Below, piece after piece: positions 23,859-32,071 of a DNA stretch of 47,112 nucleotides. The stretch is from JBIKIW01 sp044361365 (lineage in GTDB: Bacteria > Patescibacteriota > JACMRA01). Each line of letters opens with the position of its first letter. Within the stretch, counting starts at the first letter, position 1. The notes beneath the pieces are model-generated. The model was not told the DNA's origin and did no database searches. It saw only the letters and a list, made by a program, of their open reading frames with translations. Position numbers and translations under genes: made by a program. The stretch is from contig JBIKIW010000008.1 in assembly GCA_044361365.1 (NCBI GenBank), positions 1-47,112 on the forward strand, written 5' to 3'.

Positions 23859-25841
23859 ATGAATCTATACTATTTTTTTAGGCGTTCAAATTTTGTAAAA
23901 TATCTAGCACTTGTAAGTATTGGGGTTATAATTTTATTAGCTAATATTAGTTATGTTAATAGATTTTTTAATCCAACTGCTAGACAAAGTACAGCAAATT
24001 TTTCTAGCACTACTATTTTAAATGGGGACCAAGTAATAAATAGCAAAGTTAGTTGGACTGGGTTGGTTAAAGTTAGGGGAAATATAATAATTGTTCCTGG
24101 TGGTCAGTTAGATATTAACGACGCTACATTAGAATTAGATGGTGATTATGCGGCACAATACAGCTTTTTTAATCTTGGTGGAATAGTTAACTCTTCAGAT
24201 TCAACCCTTGGAGGGACTCTCAAAAATAATAACATAGTCCAAACAAATTTTTACTTTTACTCAGGTCAATTTAACACCGTAAATACTCAAATAAGATATA
24301 CTTGGGGATAGTCTTTTCCTATAGAACAGGAATTAAAAGATGGTTTTGAAAGTATGTTAGCTATGAATAATATTATTTTTAAAAACTTCCCTGTAAATAC
24401 TAATAACTTAAGAATCTACAGTAACGACAATTTAATTTCAAATTCAAACCCAGTAGCAGTTCATGACAATTTGAATTATGGGCCAAACTCTGATGCTATT
24501 ATAATGAACAATAGAGCAGATGTTAAACTTACAAACTCAGAATTTAATATTAATTTTAAACTCCCTGTAACTAACGGAGGAAGTGTAGATTTATGGTTAC
24601 CTGTTTCTAACCCCAAATTTGTTTCAACAAACAATGGCATTTATAACGGAATCTTTGATAAAAACAACTTTTTAAAATTACCTGATATAAATTTCAAATT
24701 AGAACTAGTTAATACTAAAGTTCCATTTTGGTGGATCGGACTGCAAAACATAAACGCCTCCCCAACTGCTACCCCAACATACATAAAACTCAATGAAGTT
24801 CCAGACGCTGTTATTGATATTGTAGGAGAAAATTTGCGTGGTGACTACGCCTTACCAGGCACACACTTAGGCTCAGAAAACACACTCCCCCCAAATACCT
24901 CAAAATGCTTTGGAAATACCTGTTTGCAAACTTTTGACAATCCTGCCGGAATATACGCGTGGGGGTTGTATCTATGGGGTGAAAATACCGATGTAAACGT
25001 AAATGGAAAATCCTACATACCTGAAATAGTTTTGCATTCTGGTAAAGTTAAATTATTTGATAAAACCAATAATTTTGAGTGTAATTTCCCAGCTACTTCT
25101 GGCAGAGTTGCATATGGTGGCAAAATTTATATAGAAGGCTGTAATGTTGGAGCTCCAGATATTTATAATACTTTAGGCGACCTAAGTAGTGACGGTGCTG
25201 GTAGTGAAATAATAATCTGTAAATCCAACTTAAACAATTTAAACATAAGATCTACAAACGGTGGCAAGATAAAAATATATCAAGCTCAAACTATCAATTC
25301 TAATGTGTATTGGGATAAAACCGATGTCAATATAATTTGGTCAGACAGCAACTGCCCTTTCACACAATCAGAAATCAGCGACCCAGTCTTCATCCCCCAA
25401 TCAGCTCTAACAGAAACCCCAAATCCCTCTACAGGACTAAAAGTATTTGGTACCACTGACTATAGCTTAATATTAAAAGATGACAGGCTAATCCAAAACA
25501 ACAGTACAGCAGCATGTGATTTCAGAATGAAAGAAGTAACAGCGGTAGATTCAGCTACAGATTCAACCTTAGGCTACAACAATGTAACTACAACTTCTAT
25601 AGTAGCTCTAAACAATGGTGGAAGTTTCACTACAGATGCTCAAAAATACTTTAGAGTAAATTACAACCCAGCCACGGGAGCAAGCATCAAATTCCCTGCC
25701 AACAAACAAGCCCGAACAGACTACAATATCCAAATCAGATGCAAAAGAAATAACAATAACCAATGGTTTGCAAGAGACCAAAAAGTCAATTTCAATCTTG
25801 GTGACTATAGTGTAGTGACGGTTGAGGCTATAAATTTATAA
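23859..25841 (+). pseudogene. large secreted repeat-like protein gene interrupted by one amber codon
   Basis: The start MNLYYFFRRSNFVKYLALVS at 23859 gives a signal anchor (about 14-33). The frame meets a single TAG at 24309-24311 (…RYTWG stop SFPIEQEL…) and then continues unbroken to TAA at 25839-25841. With the amber read through, the product is 660 residues, beta-rich, with many Asn/Asp/Gly, resembling a right-handed beta-helix surface protein (NGDQVINSKVSWTGLVKVRG, PGGQLDINDATLELDGD). Cysteines appear only in the second half. TAG ends other genes here, so the break is either decay, phase variation, readthrough or an assembly error. Family unknown. Confidence 0.65.
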
Positions 25842-25912
25842 CCCACTTAATTACTACAAAATACACCAGCGTACAATGTAAAGATAACTCAACTTATAAT
25901 CAACTCTTAAAG

Positions 25913-26503
25913 TTACCCTCTACCAAGATGCTTTAAGCCGAATCTTACAGTCTCCACAATATCACCTTCGTTCCACTGACCTTCTTTTTTGAGACCAGAA
26001 ATAACGGCAACAATTTCACCTCTTTTGTAGCCAATTCCAGACAAAGTATCCACAAATTCCTGAGTAAAATAGCTACCTTGCTCAGATTTTTTATCTAGTT
26101 CTTTTAGATCAACTGTTTCGCCTTTTAACTCCAAGACAATTTTTTTGGCAGTTTTGCCGCCCAACCCCTTAACTTCTGAAAAAGGCTTTGGATCGCCAAT
26201 TTGAAGAGCGTCTAAAATTTTATTTACCCCCAAACTAAAAACCACATTAGCAGCCATTTTTGGACCAACTCCTGATACTTTCATTAGCTTTTCACACCAA
26301 TTTTTTTCTTCCAAATTATCAAATCCAAAAAGTTCATTGCGATCTTCTCTTTTTATTTCTAGTAAAAAAAGCTCCACATTTTCATTTTGAAGGTAATTTT
26401 TTTGAAGGGAAACATTAACTAAATAACCCATTCCTGCGGGCAATTTAACAATAATTTGATTACCATCTCTGGCGATTATTCTTCCGTTTATATAGGCTAA
26501 CAT
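25913..26503 (-). CDS. ruvA: Holliday junction branch migration protein RuvA
   Basis: The 196 residues have the three RuvA parts. The OB-fold domain starts MLAYINGRIIARDGNQIIVK. Two helix-hairpin-helix motifs follow, MKVSGVGPKMAANVVFSL (about 76-93) and VKGLGGKTAKKIVLELKG (about 111-128). The C-terminal three-helix domain that binds RuvB ends the protein (SGIGYKRGEIVAVISGL). RuvA tetramers clamp four-way junctions and guide RuvB. The resolvase partner RuvC is at 40 kb in this window, and RuvB is not here. Length is normal. It follows the TPR protein gene by 33 bp. Confidence 0.95.
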   Translation of the reverse strand: MLAYINGRIIARDGNQIIVKLPAGMGYLVNVSLQKNYLQNENVELFLLEIKREDRNELFGFDNLEEKNWCEKLMKVSGVGPKMAANVVFSLGVNKILDALQIGDPKPFSEVKGLGGKTAKKIVLELKGETVDLKELDKKSEQGSYFTQEFVDTLSGIGYKRGEIVAVISGLKKEGQWNEGDIVETVRFGLKHLGRG

Positions 26504-26536
26504 AATTTAATTTAAGTGTGTATTTTGTTGATTGGA

Positions 26537-27331
26537 TTAACTATTTCGATAAAGTGCGTTGCGAGCAATTTCCTGCTCTTTCCCAGTGGCATGCTTCAAA
26601 ACCATTTGATATATTTCTTTGGCTTTTTTGGGTTCTTTTTGATCCTCATAGAGCTTTCCAAGATCCAACCAAATATCAAAGTGATTCATACCAACTTCTT
26701 TTAATTTTTTAAGTAATTTATCTTCCATTTTCTCAAAAAGTTCATTATTTTTTTCAGCTTGAGTTAATTCCGACTCTTCTTCATTCTTCTTAGGATTAAT
26801 AACTACAACTTGATTTGAAGGGGACACACTGTCTTTTGCTGAATTATCCCTTGCATCGTTTTCTTCATCGATATCTTTTACTTTTTGAATAACTTCTGTA
26901 ATCAACCTTTCCTCTTCTTTATTTTCAGACTTGGTTTCAGTGTTTTTGGCCAAGTTAATCAGATAAACAAAAGCATTTTTAAGTTGAATCCAAAAGTTTG
27001 CCCTAAGCCGTTTGAAAAAGGTTATGATTTGAGTTAGCCATTTTGGTTGCAAATCTTCATCTACAAACAACACCTTTCTTTCATCCGCGTTTATGGGAGA
27101 AATACTTCTTTGTTTGGACATAGACTCACCCATATCAATCGAAGTAAAGCCCCTACTTGCTTGATTTTTCTCAAGAATATTTTCGTTTTCTGACTTGTGA
27201 CTTGGTTTAATTTTGTTTGTTAGGTCCTGAATTTTCTTATTTTCCCAAAGATAAACCGAATAGTTTATAAATAAAAGACTTAGGGTTGATAGAAAAATGG
27301 TACCCAAAAAACTTACAATTACAGTAAGCAT
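26537..27331 (-). CDS. membrane-anchored TPR-like protein
   Basis: The 264 residues begin with a membrane helix (LTVIVSFLGTIFLSTLSLLF, about 2-22). A long charged, probably disordered middle follows. A C-terminal tetratricopeptide-like pair of helices is visible in FDIWLDLGKLYEDQKEPKKA, followed by EIYQMVLKH (about 218-247). TPRs mediate protein contacts, so an assembly role at the membrane is possible. The gene precedes ruvA by 33 bp and probably shares its transcript. No enzyme motif is seen. Confidence 0.65.
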   Translation of the reverse strand: MLTVIVSFLGTIFLSTLSLLFINYSVYLWENKKIQDLTNKIKPSHKSENENILEKNQASRGFTSIDMGESMSKQRSISPINADERKVLFVDEDLQPKWLTQIITFFKRLRANFWIQLKNAFVYLINLAKNTETKSENKEEERLITEVIQKVKDIDEENDARDNSAKDSVSPSNQVVVINPKKNEEESELTQAEKNNELFEKMEDKLLKKLKEVGMNHFDIWLDLGKLYEDQKEPKKAKEIYQMVLKHATGKEQEIARNALYRNS

Positions 27332-27383
27332 ACTAACAACTATGCTCTAATCACTAAACCTTTAAGAAGTCAAGGGGTGACTA

Positions 27384-27611
27384 GATTCCCGTCGCCAAGC
27401 CCAACGGCGATTGAGAGAAGGCATAACGAAGTGTATGCTGAACAAGGTCGGACTTTGTTCGACCGATCCGCTACGCTCTCACGGTTTCCCCGGGTGGGGA
27501 CTTTATTTGATATTTTAGGGATAAAATGGAGACCAGGAGGTCTCCTCTACTGGGAAATAATAGTTTAGGGTTGTAATTTAATATAAATGGCGATGAGGGC
27601 ATCGTCTCTAC
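27384..27611. repeat. repeat island upstream of ribH
   Basis: A composite element in the plus direction runs ATTCCCGTCGCC ... CGGTTTCCCCGGGTGGGGAC, with an insertion of about 40 bp that has its own palindrome (GAACAAGGTCGGACTTTGTTC near 27440-27463). A GGAGACC/GGTCTCC hairpin (about 27529-27555) and a GGCGATG/CATCGTC hairpin (about 27586-27611) follow, the last with one mismatched arm base. An AT-rich block related to those at 3689 and 40680 ends the island at about 27655. Confidence 0.75.
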
Positions 27612-27662
27612 AAAAATTTGATTTATAATTTATCCTTAACCATTTATAATTACCAAAATTTG

Positions 27663-27692
27663 TTGACTATTTTAGTAAAATCTCTGTCTAAT
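27663..27692 (+). promoter_or_regulatory. probable promoter of ribH
   Basis: TTGACT (27663-27668) and TCTAAT (27687-27692) are separated by 18 bp, a good match to a housekeeping promoter. The ATG of ribH lies only 7 nt after the -10 box, about where transcription would start, so the mRNA would be leaderless or nearly so. No Shine-Dalgarno and no FMN riboswitch could fit in that space. Confidence 0.5.
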
Positions 27693-27699
27693 TTGGTGT

Positions 27700-28173
27700 A
27701 TGCACAATAACACCTTTAGCCAAAATTTTGATGGTTCCAATCTAAAAATCGCCATCGTTCGAGCCAGATTTAATGACGAAATAACTTCAGCACTTTTGGA
27801 AGGAGCTTTGGAAGGGCTACAAAAATTTGCTGTAAAAGTTGATAATATAGAGGTTTATGATGTTCCTGGTGCTTTTGAAATTCCACTTGCAGCTCAAACT
27901 GCTGCTCAAAAAGACTTTGATGCCGTAATTTGTTTGGGAGCCGTAATTCGAGGTGACACTCCTCATTTTGAGTATGTTTGTGAAGCGGCTACTAGTGGAA
28001 TTTTGCAAGTAACTTTAAAAACTGAAAAACCGATTATTTTTGGAGTAATCACAGTCAATAACTACCAACAAGCTACTGATAGATCGGTAAAAGGAGAAGG
28101 CAACAAAGGCTACGAAGCTGCAATGGCTGCTCTTGAAACAGTAGAAGTTTTGAGAAAGATTAAAAACTCTTAA
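27700..28173 (+). CDS. ribH: 6,7-dimethyl-8-ribityllumazine synthase
   Basis: The 157-residue protein has the lumazine synthase signatures: KIAIVRARFNDEITSALLEGA at the N-terminus, the substrate loop VYDVPGAFEIPLAAQ (about 53-67), CLGAVIRGDTPHFEYVCEAA with the catalytic His (about 87-106), and VITVNNYQQATDRS (about 124-137). The enzyme condenses the ribityl-pyrimidine with dihydroxybutanone phosphate in the penultimate step of riboflavin synthesis. No other rib gene is in the window. It is a full-length, single-gene unit with its own promoter, so it appears functional rather than a remnant. Confidence 0.95.
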   Translation: MHNNTFSQNFDGSNLKIAIVRARFNDEITSALLEGALEGLQKFAVKVDNIEVYDVPGAFEIPLAAQTAAQKDFDAVICLGAVIRGDTPHFEYVCEAATSGILQVTLKTEKPIIFGVITVNNYQQATDRSVKGEGNKGYEAAMAALETVEVLRKIKNS

Positions 28174-28386
28174 TATTTATATTGTAGGTAAATTAGCTTA
28201 CAGCCTCCAAACCAAATTTCATCTTTTAAAAGCTTTTTTGATTAAAAGATACATTGTTACAAAATCGATATTATCGACATATAATTTGATACTCAGATTT
28301 TTAGGTAAAACGGCACATTAGACATTTCTGGTTGCCCAAATACACGAATTTAAACTTTAAATAAACCACAACAGCTTACTACATAA

Positions 28387-28881
28387 TACTTAGAGTATGT
28401 AGCTAGTAAAATCTATCGCAAATGTCCATCGTGTAGAAGTTCTAAAATTAAGAAAAATGGTGTTCGTAATAATTTTCAAAGATACGTTTGTTTGAGTTGT
28501 AAAAAATCTTTTAGCAACAAGTCTAAGAAAAATCTGAAACTAAACAATACTCTAATTCGAGAGTACTTACTAGGTAAACAAACCTTAATTCAACTAGCAG
28601 CTCGATTTAAATGCTCAACAAGAACTATTCAAAGACACTTAGATCTTGTTAAGATAAGTTCTAAAGAAATTTCAATCAAACCAAGACAGGTGGCTTTAAT
28701 CTGTGATTGTACCTCTAATTGCTTGCAATTACCCGACTTCGGTAAAAGAAAAGATAAATTTTTACCAAAATGTTTTACCAAAGAAAAATTGTTATCAAAA
28801 TATAGTCTCCAATTTACTTTGTTCGGGGGGATTGTTTTCATACAATTTGATCATCCAAATTGGTTGGAGGTAGTTTTTTAA
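28387..28881 (+). pseudogene. truncated transposase with zinc-ribbon N-terminus
   Basis: The open frame encodes an N-terminal zinc ribbon (YRKCPSCRSSKIKKNG and YVCLSCKKSF, four Cys), a helix-turn-helix-like stretch (QTLIQLAARFKCSTRTIQRH) and the beginning of a DDE fold (RQVALICD, possibly the first catalytic Asp). After that the similarity ends, and the last codons run antisense into the 3' end of the ATP-grasp gene. No ATG, GTG or TTG starts the frame before the ribbon, so the start is lost as well. It is a remnant of an insertion sequence, and I see no terminal repeats. Confidence 0.7.
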
Positions 28882-30142
28882 CTTTTATTTTAACAATTTT
28901 TCTAGCAGTTTCAATATCTTTCATAAGCTGTTCTTTGTTTTCGTGAGCCATGATCAGATGAGCAATTTTAGGATATCCAAGTTCGGCAGGTCCAACCAAT
29001 TCTCCGGTGAGATCTCTAGCTACTTTTGACATTTTAATAAAACTAGGTAGTTCAGAGACTTTATCTAAGCCATCAATTGATATAAATTCACCTTCTTCTT
29101 CAGCCCAAAATTGAGGACAAGCGCTGTGTTTTAGTAATTTAGTAGAAGTTTTTACTGGGTGTCCAAGATAAATATTTAAGCAGTTTTCAATATGGTTAAA
29201 ATCATAGCTTTCTTCCAACATATCCCCTCTATATGCTCCTGTTCGCAAATTTACCTCTACAATTTTGCATTCTCCTTTTGGAGTAAGTCTAACTTCAATG
29301 TGGGTAGGGTTACCTTTGATTTGCATTGACTTTATCGACTTTTCTACAGCATCATAAATTTTATCTTGCACTTCTTTAGAAATATTATCTGAATACATCG
29401 AATAAATTGTCTCAAAATTGTCTTTACCAATGTCAAAACCCAAAATTTGCTCGCAAATAGGAGTGTGAGTGATGTTTCCCTCAAAATCGATATATGAATC
29501 TACCGAAAATTGTTTGCCAACAATGTATTGCTCGATACCAACTTGAGGTGTGCGATAAACATGATTTTCTTTATAAACTTCAGCTACGTTATCAAACACA
29601 TAGCTGGATTTGGCGATTAACTCTTCAAGGTTGTTACAAATACTTACAAGCTGACTTTGAGACAAATTAGCAGGTTTTAATATGACTGGAAAACCGTATT
29701 TACGGGCAAAAGTATAAGCTCCGTGAAAGTTTTTGATTTTTTTGTATTGTGGGCTGATTTCTGGGTAGTGATCCAAAAAAGACTTGCGTTGTAACAACTT
29801 GTTGGTAGCATTTCTAGCTAGCTCTACAGGTAAATTTTTAGCCTGTTTTAACTTCAAAAAGTTTGCGATATAGGCAGTTCCTAGTAAATACCTGTCGTAC
29901 AAACAAATTAGTAAGGTATTTTCTTTAAAATAAACTGATTTTAAGCTATTTTCAATTACTTTTTGGTTGGTAAAATCTATAGGAAAAACAAAGTCTAAAT
30001 AATCATCAACTTGAGAAATTTCTAGCTCGCCGATATCTTCATTGTTTTTATCTCTCAAAAGCCCAACAGTATAACCTTTTTTCAAGAAATAATCGAGATG
30101 TGCGTTGCGGACATAGCCGACAAATATTACCATTTTAGTCAT
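28838..30142 (-). CDS. ATP-grasp ligase 3 of a three-gene operon
   Basis: This 434-residue ATP-grasp enzyme of the carboxylate-amine/carnosine-synthase-like type has FPVILKPANLSQSQLVSICN (ATP-binding strand, about 150-170), VGIEQYIVGKQFSVDSYID (about 205-223) and the metal-binding CKIVEVNLRTGAYRGDML (about 297-314). These enzymes activate a carboxylate as acyl phosphate and join it to an amine. It overlaps the second ATP-grasp gene by 4 nt (ATGA), so expression is coupled. The usual EVNPR reads EVNLR. Its 3' end overlaps a transposase remnant, but the protein seems complete. Substrates are unknown. Confidence 0.85.
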   Translation of the reverse strand: MTKMVIFVGYVRNAHLDYFLKKGYTVGLLRDKNNEDIGELEISQVDDYLDFVFPIDFTNQKVIENSLKSVYFKENTLLICLYDRYLLGTAYIANFLKLKQAKNLPVELARNATNKLLQRKSFLDHYPEISPQYKKIKNFHGAYTFARKYGFPVILKPANLSQSQLVSICNNLEELIAKSSYVFDNVAEVYKENHVYRTPQVGIEQYIVGKQFSVDSYIDFEGNITHTPICEQILGFDIGKDNFETIYSMYSDNISKEVQDKIYDAVEKSIKSMQIKGNPTHIEVRLTPKGECKIVEVNLRTGAYRGDMLEESYDFNHIENCLNIYLGHPVKTSTKLLKHSACPQFWAEEEGEFISIDGLDKVSELPSFIKMSKVARDLTGELVGPAELGYPKIAHLIMAHENKEQLMKDIETARKIVKIKVKKLPPTNLDDQIV

Positions 30143-31008
30143 AAATTATATTTAATTTTAATGTGATTGATGATTTCCTTGGCAACATTTATACTAGTTG
30201 CTTCTGAAAAAGCTTTAAATTCAGGGCAACGATTTACCTCTAGGGTGAAAAAATTACCATTTTTATCTTCGGCTATATCAAAGCCTGCTATATCAATTCC
30301 CAGTTGCTTAGTTATCTTTAAAGCCTCATTTCTAACATTCAAAGGCAAATCGCATTTCAAAAAAGTGGATCCAGCTGCATAATTAGCAACTATAGACCCT
30401 TTGGGTGGGAGTTTTTCAACTATGCCTAAGATTTTATTGGCTAAAATAAAAATCCGATACTCCTTTTTAAGGTCAATTTTTTCTTGAATAATCAAGTTTT
30501 TGTTAGTTTTTTTAAAAATAGTATTTAATTCGTTTAAATTTTTAATTAATAAAACACCTTTACCATGCCTTCCCTTGGAAGGTTTTACAATAAGAGGTAG
30601 CTTCAGATCGTTAATTAAGGAAGAATTGCGTTTAGATAAAAAAACACTTTTTGGCTGCGGAATTAACTTAGATTGTATAAAAGGAAGGTGCAAGCTCTTA
30701 TCTAGATTAGTCACAATTGATTCAAAGCTATCTGTAAAAGGAATTTGATTTTGCAATAAAAAACTAACCATTGATAAAGCACTGGAGTAATTTTTTCGAG
30801 TTCTCCTAAAGATTACTATAGAATTTTTTAGCATTTTAGTTATATCAGATTTTTGATATATTATCTTAGTTTCTTTTTCAGTTAAAATTTCTATCTTACT
30901 AAGGAAAACTTGACTTATTTCTATGTTGTTTGTTTTACCTTCTTTAATAATATGCTTCTCCTCGTACTTACTATCTGAGCCAATTATTAAAATATTTTTG
31001 ACGCCCAT
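30139..31008 (-). CDS. ATP-grasp ligase 2, RimK-like
   Basis: The 289 residues follow the RimK layout: an N-terminal domain ending in VIFRRTRKNYSSALSMVSFL, the ATP-binding LPLIVKPSKGRHGKGVLLIK (about 134-153), LIIQEKIDLKKEYRIFILAN, and the metal-binding end NGNFFTLEVNRCPEFKAFSE (about 251-270). RimK-type ligases add amino acids to proteins or peptides (glutamate to ribosomal protein S6, for example) or build small dipeptides. It is sandwiched between two other ATP-grasp genes, with 3 nt and -4 nt spacing. No LysW-like carrier or precursor peptide is adjacent. Confidence 0.87.
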   Translation of the reverse strand: MGVKNILIIGSDSKYEEKHIIKEGKTNNIEISQVFLSKIEILTEKETKIIYQKSDITKMLKNSIVIFRRTRKNYSSALSMVSFLLQNQIPFTDSFESIVTNLDKSLHLPFIQSKLIPQPKSVFLSKRNSSLINDLKLPLIVKPSKGRHGKGVLLIKNLNELNTIFKKTNKNLIIQEKIDLKKEYRIFILANKILGIVEKLPPKGSIVANYAAGSTFLKCDLPLNVRNEALKITKQLGIDIAGFDIAEDKNGNFFTLEVNRCPEFKAFSEATSINVAKEIINHIKIKYNL

Positions 31009-31011
31009 ACT

Positions 31012-31995
31012 CTAATTTAAATTATCTAATACAAATCTTTGAAAATACTTATCTTGCAGCTCTTTTCCTGCCTCTAAAAGCACTAAACCTCCTGGCTTGG
31101 TATTTATCTCAATCAAATGTGGTTTGTAGTTATTATCAAACATAAAGTCTATAGATAAAGAGGTTGGGCTAAAAAAGCTTAGCTTTGAGGTTACTTTATG
31201 GCAAACATCCACAACCTCCTGTGGAATTAACTCTATACCTACAATTCTCACGATACCTCCTTGTGCGACATTGGTTAAAAGGCTGTTCGGTAAAGCTTTT
31301 CTAGAAATTGCATAAACAAAGTTATTATCAATTGAGACGATTCTAAGGTCTGCTACGATATTCTCTTCAGTATCAAAATTGGGAACCCCTCTAGTACTTT
31401 CAATAAAGTCTTGCATAATAAAAGGAGGCTTGATCGCAATTTTAGAAGAATTCAAAATTTGTTTTTTATCTATAATACTAACGTCTTTTCCTCCTTCACC
31501 AGCAAAAGGCTTGATTACAACTTTTTCGGTTTTGATTTGATCAATCTTGGTGTTTAATTCCTCAATAGAATTTACAAGCACTGTAGTTGGCATGAACTCT
31601 GAAAACAAAATATATTGTGAGATTTTATTGCCAATTAAGTTGATTAACTCGGGGTTATTAATCATTTTCACTTGCTTTGCTAAAAAAGCCCTTAGATTTT
31701 TAGTTTCGTCTGCAAGACTGGAAATAATTCTATCCAAAATTAAGCTAAAAGAGTTTAACTCCAAGCTATCTTCATTTCTAACCCAATTATCACCTTTAAT
31801 TGTCCAGTATTTGGTTATATTCTTCTGATTTATATTGATATTTTTATAAAAAACTAAATGAGCTTCTAAGTTATTTTCTTTTGCTTGTCTAAACCACATT
31901 TGAAAGGCTCTTAGATCAAGATCACTAAAAGCCGGTTTTTTAGGGTGCTTGTCTTCGTCAAACGAGTAAACAAATAAGATCTTTTTTGCAGTCAT
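31012..31995 (-). CDS. ATP-grasp ligase 1, glutathione-synthetase-like
   Basis: The 327 residues form an ATP-grasp protein of the glutathione synthetase/RimK group: KVVIKPFAGEGGKDVSIID (about 164-182), PFIMQDFIESTRGVPNFD, VADLRIVSIDNNFVYAISRK, and the metal-binding end HLIEINTKPGGLVLLEAGKE (about 294-313). It opens the three-gene operon, divergent from the GluRS gene with 76 bp between the starts. Its N-terminal domain differs from that of the other two ligases, so the three genes are not recent duplicates. Product unknown. Confidence 0.85.
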   Translation of the reverse strand: MTAKKILFVYSFDEDKHPKKPAFSDLDLRAFQMWFRQAKENNLEAHLVFYKNININQKNITKYWTIKGDNWVRNEDSLELNSFSLILDRIISSLADETKNLRAFLAKQVKMINNPELINLIGNKISQYILFSEFMPTTVLVNSIEELNTKIDQIKTEKVVIKPFAGEGGKDVSIIDKKQILNSSKIAIKPPFIMQDFIESTRGVPNFDTEENIVADLRIVSIDNNFVYAISRKALPNSLLTNVAQGGIVRIVGIELIPQEVVDVCHKVTSKLSFFSPTSLSIDFMFDNNYKPHLIEINTKPGGLVLLEAGKELQDKYFQRFVLDNLN

Positions 31996-32071
31996 AGTTT
32001 TATATAGAAATTATACCTTAATCTGCCAAAGATTTGCCAAATTTATATGTTTATATCACGAATACTAAATC

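Noticed and set aside
24309..24311. Genome-wide TAG recoding
   Set aside because: TAG closes other plausible genes (15933-15935 and 34648-34650), and just one long frame is interrupted by it. A local event is more likely.
27377..27568. Open frame of 63 codons inside the repeat island
   Set aside because: Its entire length is composite-repeat sequence that lies in both orientations elsewhere without a conserved frame.
27612..27699. FMN riboswitch upstream of ribH
   Set aside because: The space between the likely -10 box and the ATG is 7 nt, and the AT-rich sequence before it shows none of the conserved FMN-element features.
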